From: Mycobacterium sp. E1214
GTDB lineage: Bacteria; Actinomycetota; Actinomycetes; Mycobacteriales; Mycobacteriaceae
Reading direction: 5' to 3'
Assembly: GCF_001666755.1 (NCBI RefSeq)
Contig: NZ_LZJC01000097.1
Coordinates: 1-64,000, forward strand
Length of the DNA stretch: 64,000 bases
In this document: positions 16,062-24,340 of the stretch, piece by piece
How the letters are laid out: every line of letters begins with the position of its first letter
Position numbering within the stretch: the first letter of the stretch is position 1
Made by a program: the position numbers and the translations under genes
Notes under the pieces: generated by a model
What the model saw: only the letters and a program-made list of their open reading frames with translations
What the model was told of the DNA's origin: nothing
The model's database searches: none

Positions 16062-16829
16062 GTGTACGACATGCCCACCGAGATCGACGTCCAAGCCGAC
16101 GGTCCCTTGCGGCTCATCACCTTGAACCGGCCGGAGTCGCTCAACTCGGTGAACGACAACCTGCACGTGGGCCTCGCACGGCTGTGGCAGCGCTTGACCG
16201 ACGACCCGACCGCCCGGGCGGCGGTGATCACGGGGGCGGGGCGGGCGTTTTCGGCCGGTGGCGACTTCAGCTACCTCAAGGAGCTTTCGGCCGACGCCGA
16301 CCTGCGCGCCAAGACCATTCGGGACGGGCGGGAGATCGTGCTGGGGATGGCGCGGTGCCGGATCCCGGTCGTGGCCGCGGTCAACGGGCCGGCCGTCGGG
16401 CTCGGTTGCAGCCTGGTCGCGCTCAGCGACATCGTCTACATCGCCGAAAAGGCTTATCTCGCCGACCCGCACGTGCAGGTCGGCCTGGTGGCCGCCGACG
16501 GCGGACCGTTGACGTGGCCGCTGCACATCAGCCTGCTGCTGGCCAAGGAGTTCGCGTTGACGGGCACCAGGATCGACGCGCAGCGCGCCGTCGAGTTGGG
16601 GCTGGCCAACCACGTCGTCGCCGATCCCGTGGCCGAGGCGATCGCGTGCGCGAAGAAGATTCTCGAGCTGCCGCAGCAGGCCGTCGAGAGCACCAAGCGG
16701 GTGCTCAACATCCACCTCGAGCGGGCGGTGTTGGCGAGCCTGGACTACGCCCTGTCCGCGGAGAGCCAGTCGTTCCTCACCGAGGATTTCCGGTCGATCG
16801 TCACGAAGCTGGCCGCCGGCAAGAACTGA
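16062..16829 (+). CDS. crotonase-fold enzyme (enoyl-CoA hydratase/isomerase family)
   Basis: A 255-residue crotonase with the CoA-binding oxyanion segment F-S-A-G-G-D-F-S-Y-L (63-72) and V-A-A-V-N-G-P-A-V-G-L-G-C. The two glutamates of classical hydratases are missing: the positions hold Ser117 (G-C-S-L) and His137 (D-P-H-V). The segment V-A-A-D-G-G brings Asp146 near the active site. The reaction may therefore be isomerisation or ring hydrolysis rather than simple hydration. The GTG start follows AGAAGGAG. It is the last gene of the ligase operon. Confidence 0.88.
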   Translation: MYDMPTEIDVQADGPLRLITLNRPESLNSVNDNLHVGLARLWQRLTDDPTARAAVITGAGRAFSAGGDFSYLKELSADADLRAKTIRDGREIVLGMARCRIPVVAAVNGPAVGLGCSLVALSDIVYIAEKAYLADPHVQVGLVAADGGPLTWPLHISLLLAKEFALTGTRIDAQRAVELGLANHVVADPVAEAIACAKKILELPQQAVESTKRVLNIHLERAVLASLDYALSAESQSFLTEDFRSIVTKLAAGKN

Positions 16830-16837
16830 ACCCGGCG

Positions 16838-17728
16838 CTACGCCGCCGAATCATCGTGCTGTGCCAGGAATTCGCGCATGACGGCGTCGAATTTCTCCGG
16901 CTCCTCGATGAACGGCATGTGGGAGCTCGCCTCGAACAACTCGAAGCGCGAGCCGGCGATGCGCTGATGCATGGCCCACATGTGCTCGGGCACGCACTCG
17001 TCGTACCGGCCGGCGAGGATGAGGGCGGGCACCGTGATTTCGGCCAACCGGTCCATCACGTCCCAGTCGCGGATGGTGCCGACGATGTGAAAGTCGCTGG
17101 GCCCGAACATTGTTTCGAAGATCTCGGAGCCCATGTGGCGGAAGGCTTCCTCGAGTTCGCGGGGCCAGGGCCGCGCGCGACAGAGGTAGGTCTCGTTCCA
17201 GGTGCGGATCGCGGCCTGGTATTCGGCGGCGTGCGTGGTGCCGGCGGCTTCATGGCGTTCGATGGCCGCCTGCGTCGCGGGGTCGAGCTCGGACTTCAAC
17301 CGCTGGACCATGGTGCCGAACGCCGGGATGGAGGCGATGCTGTTCGAGACGGTCAGGCTGGTCGGCCGGGGGCCCGCGTCCAGCACGAACTGCTGGGCCA
17401 GCATGCCGCCCCAGGAGTTGCCGAACAGGTGGAAGCGGTCGAGGCCGAGCGCATCCACCACGGCCCGGGTCTCGGCCACCGAGCGTTGCATCGTCCACAG
17501 CGCCGGATTCGGTGCGCAGGGGGACTTTCCGCAGCCGAGCTGATCCCAGAAGATGACCTCGCGCTCGTCGGCCAGCCGTTCCAGCGACCGCAGGTAGTCA
17601 TGCGGGAGGCCGGGACCGCCGTGCACCACGAGCAGCGGCAGGCCCCGCCCGCCCCCGATCCGGGTGAACCAGACCGTCCCGCCCGGGACGTCGATCGACC
17701 CCTCCGGCGCCGCCGTCGCCTCTGTCAT
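16838..17728 (-). CDS. alpha/beta hydrolase, proline iminopeptidase-like (S33)
   Basis: A 296-residue alpha/beta hydrolase with H-G-G-P-G (oxyanion), F-W-D-Q-L-G-C-G-K-S, the nucleophile elbow G-N-S-W-G-G, Asp in G-R-Y-D-E-C-V-P and His in S-S-H-M-P. This set is typical of proline iminopeptidases and related esterases or amidases. The start at 17728 begins M-T-E-A-T; the frame is open ten codons more. It is transcribed away from the thiolase gene, with palindrome copy E between them, so it may hydrolyse a pathway ester or amide instead of a peptide. Confidence 0.87.
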   Translation of the reverse strand: MTEATAAPEGSIDVPGGTVWFTRIGGGRGLPLLVVHGGPGLPHDYLRSLERLADEREVIFWDQLGCGKSPCAPNPALWTMQRSVAETRAVVDALGLDRFHLFGNSWGGMLAQQFVLDAGPRPTSLTVSNSIASIPAFGTMVQRLKSELDPATQAAIERHEAAGTTHAAEYQAAIRTWNETYLCRARPWPRELEEAFRHMGSEIFETMFGPSDFHIVGTIRDWDVMDRLAEITVPALILAGRYDECVPEHMWAMHQRIAGSRFELFEASSHMPFIEEPEKFDAVMREFLAQHDDSAA

Positions 17729-17798
17729 GACCCAGCAGTGTAGGCAGCCCGGCGGCAACCGGCGCGGCGTCGCCTTGCAACTGAGGCTCTCCGATTGA

Positions 17799-17813
17799 GA
17801 GAATAAAGTTCTC
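17799..17813. promoter_or_regulatory. palindromic operator, copy E (near-perfect)
   Basis: GAGAATAAAGTTCTC matches the GAGAAT-N3-ATTCTC consensus at 11 of 12 arm positions. It lies between the divergent proline iminopeptidase-like gene (start 17728) and the thiolase gene (start 17872). Confidence 0.65.
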
Positions 17814-17871
17814 TACCCGCGGGGCGTCGTGACTGCGCCGCCGCGTCCGCTCGCCACCACAGGAGAAGGCC

Positions 17872-19011
17872 GTGCCCGAAGCCGTCATCGTGTCCGCGCT
17901 GCGCACCCCCATCGGCACCGCCCGCAAGGGCACGTTGCGCGACACCAGCGCGTTCGACCTCGCGCATCACGTGGTTACCGAGGCGGCCAAGGACCTGGAC
18001 CCGGCGCAGTTCGACGACGTCATCCTGGGCGAGGGGCTCTACGGCGGCGGGGTGCTCGCGCGGCATGCGGCCGTCACGGCCGGCCTGACGCAGGTGCCCG
18101 GCCTGGCCAACAACCGCCACTGCGCCGCGGGCCAGGCCGCCGTGCAGAGCGCCGCGGCGAGCGTGCGCGCGGGCATGGACCGGCTGGTGCTCGCGGGCGG
18201 CGTGAACTCGGCGTCGACCTCGCCCCGATCGCGCCTGCAGGTGGACGGCGAGTGGGTCGACTGGTTCCCGCCGACGCACCCCGATCGTCCCGACGCGCCG
18301 AACCTGGACATGTCGATCACGGTCGGGTGGAACGCCGCCGTCAAGGCGGGTGTGAGTCGCGAGGAGATGGACGCCTGGGCGCTGCGCTCGCACCGCAACG
18401 CGATCGCCGCCATCGACGAGGGGCGGTTCAAGGAGGAGATCGTTCCGATCGAGACTCCGCACGGGGTGTTCGCGGTCGACGAGCACCCGCGCCGCGACAC
18501 CACCATGGAGAAGCTGGCCGCCCTCAAGCCGCTGCACCCCGAGATCGAGGGCTTCTCCATCACCGCCGGCAACGCCTGCGGGGCCAATGACGGTGCCGCG
18601 GTGTTGACGATCGCCAGCGACGAGCTGGGCCTGCCCGCGCTGGCCACCGTCAAGTCCTGGGCGTCCGTCGGCGTCGACCCCGCGATCACCGGGCTGGCGC
18701 CGGTGGACGCCATCCCGAAAGCCCTTGCCCGCGCCGGCCTTTCGGTCTCCGACGTGGACCTGTTCGAAATCAACGAGGCCTTCGCGGCGATGTGCGTGGC
18801 CACCGTCAGGCTGCTCGACCTCGACCCCGACACGGTGAACGTCAGCGGCAGCGGCTGCTCGCTGGGCCACCCGGTCGCCGCGAGCGGCGCCCGGATGCTC
18901 GTCACGCTGGTCCACGAATTGCGGCGTCGCGGCGGGGGAATCGGCGTCGCGGCGATGTGCGCGGGTGGCGGCATGGGTTCGGCGACGGTGATCGAGGTAC
19001 CCGCTCCCTAA
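17872..19011 (+). CDS. thiolase (acetyl-CoA acyltransferase)
   Basis: A 379-residue thiolase with the nucleophilic Cys84 (N-R-H-C-A-A-G-Q), N-E-A-F-A-A-M, G-H-P-V-A-A-S-G-A and the second cysteine in M-C-A-G-G-G-M-G. It would cleave a beta-ketoacyl-CoA and complete the beta-oxidation begun by the ligase operon just upstream. The GTG start at 17872 follows AGGAGAAG. It is monocistronic, behind palindrome copy E. Confidence 0.94.
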   Translation: MPEAVIVSALRTPIGTARKGTLRDTSAFDLAHHVVTEAAKDLDPAQFDDVILGEGLYGGGVLARHAAVTAGLTQVPGLANNRHCAAGQAAVQSAAASVRAGMDRLVLAGGVNSASTSPRSRLQVDGEWVDWFPPTHPDRPDAPNLDMSITVGWNAAVKAGVSREEMDAWALRSHRNAIAAIDEGRFKEEIVPIETPHGVFAVDEHPRRDTTMEKLAALKPLHPEIEGFSITAGNACGANDGAAVLTIASDELGLPALATVKSWASVGVDPAITGLAPVDAIPKALARAGLSVSDVDLFEINEAFAAMCVATVRLLDLDPDTVNVSGSGCSLGHPVAASGARMLVTLVHELRRRGGGIGVAAMCAGGGMGSATVIEVPAP

Positions 19012-19042
19012 CCGCCAACGCCGCGCGTCGCCCACGCGCACC

Positions 19043-19064
19043 GTGTCCCCCGATCGGGGGACAC
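19043..19064. promoter_or_regulatory. perfect 22-bp palindrome upstream of the E1-alpha-like gene
   Basis: Two 11-bp arms (GTGTCCCCCGA and its exact complement) meet without a spacer, 155 bases before the ATG at 19220. The palindrome could be the operator of the NarL-type response regulator encoded at 20121-20774. A terminator for the thiolase is less likely, because no loop bases separate the arms. Confidence 0.6.
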
Positions 19065-19219
19065 GAGATTCATCCCGTTCGCGAGCCGATCGGCGGAGGC
19101 GCCCGCCGCGGCCGCGCCCTACCTTCAGAACTGTGTTCAACGCGGTGACCGGCCCAGCCACCCGACTACGGGGCTCGGCCGGCGCGCAACCGGATCGCAG
19201 TGAGCAAGGAGACGCGGCA

Positions 19220-20128
19220 ATGACTTACACCACCGAACTTTCGGCAACGCTGGCGCGGGACGACCGGCTGGAGCTGTACCGCCGGATGTGGGTACTGCGA
19301 CTGCTCGACATGGCCCTCGACGAGCCGCGCGTGGACGGTCCCTTCGACGGCTCGTTGCCGCCCGCGCTCGGTCAGGAGGCGGTGGCCGTCGGCGCCACCG
19401 CGGCGCTACGGCCGGGCGATGTGGTGCACACCGCGATCCCGCACTTCCGCAACGCCGAGCACGTCGCCCGGGCCCTTCCCCTCGGCCCGGCCCTGGCCGA
19501 ACTGCGCTGCCCCCGCCCCGCCGCCGCTGCCAACCAGACGGCGTACGCCACCGATTGGAAGCAATTGCTGGACAGCTCAACGGATTTGGCGCGGTCGATC
19601 TCGTTCGCCCTGGGCGACGCTTACGCGCAGAAACTGGCCGGCTCCGGCAACGTCACCCTGTGCGCGATCGGCGGGCGAGACGCTAACACGGCGGAGTTCA
19701 CCGCGGCGGCAAGCATCGCGGTGTCCTGGCGGCTGCCCCTGGTGTTCGTCGTCGAGAACATCGTCGAGGGCGCTCGCGGGCGTCGGGGCCCACATGAGAG
19801 CCGCGGGCTGCCGTTGCGCTCCGCCGACGGCAGGTACGTCGCGGCGGTCGCGGACTCGGTGGCCGACGCCGTGCGGCGGGCAAGCGCCGGCGGCGGGCCC
19901 GGCGTGGTCGAGGCGGTCACCTATCGGACGAATCATCCATGCGGGGGTGACCCGCTGATCCTGGTCAAGCGGCAGCTTCGCTGGGCGGGCGTGGACGACG
20001 CCGAGCTGTGCGGGGTCGAACGCCGGGCCCGCCGGCTGGTCGCCGAGGCGGTGTACGTCGCCAACTCGCTGCTGGCGCAGGGGCCCGCACCGAAGCGCCA
20101 GCCCGGTCCCTGGTCGGCCGCTAGCTGA
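19220..20128 (+). CDS. degenerate 2-oxoacid dehydrogenase E1-alpha-like protein
   Basis: A 302-residue protein resembling thiamine diphosphate-dependent E1 alpha subunits: L-P-P-A-L-G-Q-E-A-V-A-V-G (about 46-58), A-L-R-P-G-D and R-L-P-L-V-F-V-V-E-N ending at Asn180. The metal/TPP motif G-D-G is replaced by G-G-R (151-153), removing the magnesium-binding Asp. The segment that normally carries R-x-H-G and G-S-M-H is shortened. No E1-beta or E2 gene is nearby. It may have lost TPP chemistry and become regulatory. It converges with the response-regulator gene (8-base overlap). Confidence 0.7.
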   Translation: MTYTTELSATLARDDRLELYRRMWVLRLLDMALDEPRVDGPFDGSLPPALGQEAVAVGATAALRPGDVVHTAIPHFRNAEHVARALPLGPALAELRCPRPAAAANQTAYATDWKQLLDSSTDLARSISFALGDAYAQKLAGSGNVTLCAIGGRDANTAEFTAAASIAVSWRLPLVFVVENIVEGARGRRGPHESRGLPLRSADGRYVAAVADSVADAVRRASAGGGPGVVEAVTYRTNHPCGGDPLILVKRQLRWAGVDDAELCGVERRARRLVAEAVYVANSLLAQGPAPKRQPGPWSAAS

Positions 20129-20774
20129 GCAGGCCCTGCCGCATGGCCTCGGCGACGGCGGCGGCGCGATCACCGACGCCCAGCTTCTCGTACAGGCGCT
20201 GCACGTGCGTCTTGACCGTCGACGGGGCCACGAACAACTCACCGGCGATGACGGGGATGCTTTGACCGCGAGCGATCCGATTGAGCACCTCCCGCTCCCG
20301 CGCGCTGAGCACGGGGGCGGGAGGTTCGGCGCGGTGCCGGATCTCCGCCGCCAACCCGCCGACCAGGGTGGGCGCCACCACGTCGCGGCCCGCGGCGCAA
20401 TCCCGCACGGCCGTGACGATCTCCGCGCGCGTCGCGTCCTTGAGCACAAAACCCGCGGCACCGTGCTGCAGCGCCTGGTACACGATCGCCGGCTCGTCGT
20501 GCGCCGAGATGAGCAGCACCCGGGTCGGCAACCCCCGATTGCGCACCGCGGCCGCCACCTCGGCCCCGTCCATGCCGGGCATCCGGTAGTCGAGGAGCGC
20601 GACCTCGGGCAGCTGCGACGCGATCAGCTCCAACGCGGCGGTCCCGTCGGTGGCCTCACCGACCACGTCCACCGACCCGCTCGACGACAGCGCCCGCACC
20701 ACGCCCTCCCGGAACAGCGGGTGATCATCGGCAACCACCACCCGCACCTTCTCGCCCGGCGCCGCGCTGACCAT
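20121..20774 (-). CDS. NarL/LuxR-type response regulator
   Basis: A 217-residue two-domain regulator. The receiver domain has the acidic pocket V-A-D-D-H, phospho-acceptor Asp62 (A-L-L-D-Y-R-M-P) and the switch segment L-I-S-A-H-D. The C-terminal LuxR helix-turn-helix runs from L-S-A-R-E-R-E-V-L to S-T-V-K-T-H-V-Q-R-L-Y-E-K-L. It is divergent from the histidine kinase gene, 56 bp away, forming a two-component system. A target may be the E1-alpha-like gene with its 22-bp palindrome. Confidence 0.94.
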   Translation of the reverse strand: MVSAAPGEKVRVVVADDHPLFREGVVRALSSSGSVDVVGEATDGTAALELIASQLPEVALLDYRMPGMDGAEVAAAVRNRGLPTRVLLISAHDEPAIVYQALQHGAAGFVLKDATRAEIVTAVRDCAAGRDVVAPTLVGGLAAEIRHRAEPPAPVLSAREREVLNRIARGQSIPVIAGELFVAPSTVKTHVQRLYEKLGVGDRAAAVAEAMRQGLLS

Positions 20775-20830
20775 GGCGACGAGTCTAACGTTTTGCCGGG
20801 TCGCTACCTCCGTCGACGTGGCGGGCGCTG

Positions 20831-22138
20831 ATGCGTAGACACGCAGTTTGCCTGGGCTCGCCGGCCGCCGATGAGTACGGTGAGCGGGTGGCGGTCACCG
20901 GCGACGCGGAACTGGAACGCGTCCGCACCATTCACCAATTGCGTTCCTACCGAATCGGTGCCGTGCTGCGGCTCGGCGTCGTGGGTCTGATGGCCGCGGC
21001 CATGATCATCGGCACCGAGCGCTCGGAGTGGCCTCAGGAAACCGTGCTGATCGCGCTCTACGCGTCGGTCGGGCTGGGCGCGCTGGCGTTGGCGTTCGCC
21101 CCGGTGCGCCGCCGGATCGGCCGGGGCCGCCTGGTCACGCTCGGCCGGCTGGAGCCGTTCGCGTTCACCGTCGTCGACATCGTCGCGCTGACGGCGTTCC
21201 AGCTGTTGTCCACCAACGGGGTGTATCCGCTGCTGATCATGGCGATGCTGCCGGTCCTGCTGGGCCTGGACGTCTCCTCGCGCCGCGCGGCGGTGGTGTT
21301 GCTCTTCTCCATGCTCGGCTTCGCGATCGCCGTGCTGCAAGATCCGGTGATGTCGAGCGCGGTTCGATTGCCCGAGGCCGGGTTTCGCTTCTTGCTCTAT
21401 GCGTTCCTGTGTTGCGCGGCGTTCCTGGTGGTCCGGATCGAGGAGCGGCATACGCGGTCGGTGGCCGGGCTCAGCGCCCTGCGCGAGGAGTTGCTCGCGC
21501 AGACGATGACCGCGGCGGACGAATCGCAGCGCCGGATCTCCGAGTTCATCCACGACGGGCCGTTGCAGGACATCCTCGCGGTGCGCCAGGAACTCGACGA
21601 GCTCAAAGTCGCCTTCGCGGGCGACGGCCGGGTCGACCGGGCCTTGGCCGGCCTCAAGTCGGCCTCGGAACGGTTGCGCCAGGCCACCTTCGAATTGCAC
21701 CCGGCGGTGCTCGAGCAGGTGGGGCTGGGCGCCGCGGTGCAGCAGTTGGCCACCTTCACCGCCCAGCGCGCCGGCATCGACATCGCGACCGACATCGACT
21801 ACCCCCTGCGCAGCGAGATCGATCCCGTCGTCTTCGGGGTCGCGCGGGAGTTGCTGTCCAACGTCGTGCAGCATGCGCGGGCCCACACCGCGACGGTCAC
21901 GCTCGGGATCACCGACGGTCGCTGCGTGCTGCACGTCATCGACGACGGCGTGGGCCTCAGCCTCACGACCGTGGCGCGCCGGCTCGGTGAGGGGCACATC
22001 GGGCTCGCCGCGCATCGATCTCGTGTGGAGGCGGCCGGCGGGGCGTTCGTCTTTCTCGACGTGCCGATCGGAACGCACGCGTGCGTCGAACTGCCGGTCC
22101 CGCAACGCTCTTGCGACCAGCGGCGGACGGGCGGGTAA
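20831..22138 (+). CDS. membrane sensor histidine kinase (NarL-partner type)
   Basis: A 435-residue kinase with about six membrane segments (roughly 44-203) and no large external domain. A dimerisation/phospho-acceptor helix of the HisKA_3 type follows, with His241 in E-F-I-H-D-G-P-L-Q-D. The ATPase domain shows E-L-L-S-N-V-V-Q-H-A (N box), D-D-G-V-G-L (G1) and G-H-I-G-L (G2). The likely signal is membrane-sensed. It pairs with the divergent response regulator. An internal GTG at 20888 is an alternative start. Confidence 0.9.
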   Translation: MRRHAVCLGSPAADEYGERVAVTGDAELERVRTIHQLRSYRIGAVLRLGVVGLMAAAMIIGTERSEWPQETVLIALYASVGLGALALAFAPVRRRIGRGRLVTLGRLEPFAFTVVDIVALTAFQLLSTNGVYPLLIMAMLPVLLGLDVSSRRAAVVLLFSMLGFAIAVLQDPVMSSAVRLPEAGFRFLLYAFLCCAAFLVVRIEERHTRSVAGLSALREELLAQTMTAADESQRRISEFIHDGPLQDILAVRQELDELKVAFAGDGRVDRALAGLKSASERLRQATFELHPAVLEQVGLGAAVQQLATFTAQRAGIDIATDIDYPLRSEIDPVVFGVARELLSNVVQHARAHTATVTLGITDGRCVLHVIDDGVGLSLTTVARRLGEGHIGLAAHRSRVEAAGGAFVFLDVPIGTHACVELPVPQRSCDQRRTGG

Positions 22139-22199
22139 TCGCCGGGCTTCTGGGTACGCCTTCGGGGAGCAGTCCAGACACACAGCCGGGAGGGCAGCA

Positions 22200-22703
22200 A
22201 TGACGACGGCGCAACCATCGCCCGTAGCCGCGACGCACGACTACACGCTCGACGAGCAACGCAACATCAACCTGGTGCGCAAATACATGGAGATCTCCTA
22301 CACGCCCGGCAGGGCCAGCGCCGAAGCGGTGGCGCACCTGTGTGCCCCCGGCAATCGCTTCATCGCGCCGACCACGTTCCCGGGCGTCGACACCCTCGAG
22401 GGCTATGCCGACGACCACGGCCGGCTCATGGAACAGGTCGACGACCTGCGCATCGTGAGCTACGACGTCTGCTTCGCCAAGGCCGACCGCGTCTGCCTGC
22501 GCTACAGCGCCGAGGGGACGCACCGGGGCCGGCCGCACGGCGACCTCGAGCCCACCGGCCGCACCGCGCGGTGGTCGGCGGCGGCGCTTTTCCAGGTGCG
22601 CGACGGCAAGCTGGTCGAGTTCGTCAAGGACTGGAACAAGCTGTCGATGTGGGAGCAGTTGGGCTGGCCCCTGGAGGAATGCCTGACCTCCGGCCGGGCC
22701 TGA
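22200..22703 (+). CDS. SnoaL/NTF2-like protein
   Basis: A 167-residue cone-shaped NTF2-fold protein (SnoaL-like polyketide-cyclase type), recognised by the N-terminal helix N-L-V-R-K-Y-M-E and the strand pattern G-T-H-R-G-R ending in R-D-G-K-L-V-E-F-V-K-D-W-N. Family members are cyclases, isomerases or ligand-binding proteins, and the substrate cannot be inferred. GGGAGG precedes the ATG at 22200. It follows the kinase gene on the same strand at 61 bp and is convergent with the KstD-like gene. Confidence 0.75.
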   Translation: MTTAQPSPVAATHDYTLDEQRNINLVRKYMEISYTPGRASAEAVAHLCAPGNRFIAPTTFPGVDTLEGYADDHGRLMEQVDDLRIVSYDVCFAKADRVCLRYSAEGTHRGRPHGDLEPTGRTARWSAAALFQVRDGKLVEFVKDWNKLSMWEQLGWPLEECLTSGRA

Positions 22704-22710
22704 GCCGCCG

Positions 22711-24327
22711 CTAGGTCAAGTCGACGGACTTTCCGGTGGCGGCCGCGTGACCGGCGCGGTAGCCGAAAACCATTGCCGGACCGAGGGTTCCACCGGCGCC
22801 GCCGTAGGCCCGTCCGGTCACGCCGCCCATCGCGTTGCCGGCGGCGTACAGGCCGGGTATCGGCTCGCCGCTGACGTGCAGCACGCGACCGTCGCGGCCG
22901 GTGCGCGGCCCGCCCTTGGTGCCCATCGCCCCGATGCGCACCGGCACGGCGTAAAACGGTGCGGTGTCGATGGGGCCGAGGGTCTTTCCGGCCAGCGTGG
23001 TCGCATTGTCGTCTCCCCAGTAACCGTCGTAGGCGCTGGAGCCGCGCCCGAAGTCGGGGTCGGCGCCGGCGGCCACGTGCCGGTTCCACCGTGCGACGGT
23101 GTGGGCCAGGCCGTCGGCGTCGATGCCGGTCTTCGCGGCCAACTCGGCGAGATCCGCGGATTCGCAGAACCATTCCGGAACCCGTTGGCCCGGTTCGATT
23201 CCGAGGAATCCGTAGCGCTGCAGGTGCACGGAGTCGAACACCATCCACCCCCGGTCGTTGACGTAACCGCCGCGCGGGTCGAGGTAGTGGAACGCTCCGG
23301 CCATCGAGTTGTAATCGCACGCCTCGTTGACGAAGCGGCGCCCGGCCGCATTGACGATGATGCTGCGCGGCCGGGTGCGTTCCAGGCGCACGCTGCGGCT
23401 GCGTTGCCTGCCGTCGATCGTGTCGCCAGGGATCTGCACGATGGGCACCCACCAGGCCTCGCCCATGTTGGCCAGGTCGGCGCCGTGCGCCATCGCCAGC
23501 CGCAGCCCGTCGCCGGTGTTGTTGGGCGGTGAGACCGCACCGTGCATGGGGCCGCGCAGAAAGGCCTGCGCCAGAACGGGATCCCACTCGAAGCCGCCGG
23601 TGCCCAGGATGACACCGTGGCGGGCGCGCACGGTCAGGGTTTGCCCCGCCAGCGCGACCCGCACCCCGGTGATCTCCCCGGCCTCGGCGACGAGCTGCTC
23701 GGCGCGGGCGTTGACGTGCGGAACCACACCGACGTCCAACAGGCCCTTGAGCAGCCCGGCGATCAGCGCGGTGCCGGCGACACACAGGTGGCTGGTTCGC
23801 TCGTCGATCGCCGCGTGCAGCCTGGCGCGGGTCTCGGCGTCGAATCCCACGTTGGACCAGTCGGCCGGGAACGACGTGATGCGCGTTGCCCATTCGCCCA
23901 GCTGCGCCAGGTCGAACGGGGCCGCGGACAGCGACCGGCCCCCGGACGGCTGCCCGCCCGGCAGTTCGGGCTGGTAGTCGGGGAAGCCGGTCGCGATCTC
24001 GAAGCGCAGCCCGCTGTGCGCCTCGATGAAGTCGAGCATCGCGGGTCCGGTGTGCACGAACGTCTCCACCAGGTCGTCGTCCATCGATCCCAGCGACTGG
24101 GCGCGCAGGTAGCGCAACGCGTCGTCGGGCGTCAATTCGCCGTCGGGAGAACGGTTGTGCGCCGGTATCCACACGATGCCGCCGGACACGGCGGTGGTCC
24201 CACCCACCGTCGGTGCCTTCTCGAAGACTTCCACCGTGGCGCCCGCGGCGGCCGCGGTGAGCGCGGCGGTGAGGCCCGCACCTCCCGTGCCGAGCACGAC
24301 GACGTCGACTTGGGTGTCCCAGGGCAT
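22711..24327 (-). CDS. FAD-dependent dehydrogenase, 3-ketosteroid delta1-dehydrogenase-like
   Basis: A 538-residue flavoprotein of the KstD/fumarate-reductase family. It has the N-terminal FAD loop G-T-G-G-A-G (13-18), V-G-G-T-T-A-V-S-G-G-I-V-W and the C-terminal R-A-Y-G-G-A-G-G-T-L-G-P-A-M. That last segment carries the Tyr and Gly that in KstD bind the 3-keto group. It should desaturate a cyclic ketone or a similar ring. The IclR gene ends 14 bp upstream, so the two form an operon. A second KstD-like gene lies in the divergent operon (28589). Confidence 0.88.
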   Translation of the reverse strand: MPWDTQVDVVVLGTGGAGLTAALTAAAAGATVEVFEKAPTVGGTTAVSGGIVWIPAHNRSPDGELTPDDALRYLRAQSLGSMDDDLVETFVHTGPAMLDFIEAHSGLRFEIATGFPDYQPELPGGQPSGGRSLSAAPFDLAQLGEWATRITSFPADWSNVGFDAETRARLHAAIDERTSHLCVAGTALIAGLLKGLLDVGVVPHVNARAEQLVAEAGEITGVRVALAGQTLTVRARHGVILGTGGFEWDPVLAQAFLRGPMHGAVSPPNNTGDGLRLAMAHGADLANMGEAWWVPIVQIPGDTIDGRQRSRSVRLERTRPRSIIVNAAGRRFVNEACDYNSMAGAFHYLDPRGGYVNDRGWMVFDSVHLQRYGFLGIEPGQRVPEWFCESADLAELAAKTGIDADGLAHTVARWNRHVAAGADPDFGRGSSAYDGYWGDDNATTLAGKTLGPIDTAPFYAVPVRIGAMGTKGGPRTGRDGRVLHVSGEPIPGLYAAGNAMGGVTGRAYGGAGGTLGPAMVFGYRAGHAAATGKSVDLT

Positions 24328-24340
24328 GAACGGTGTCCTT

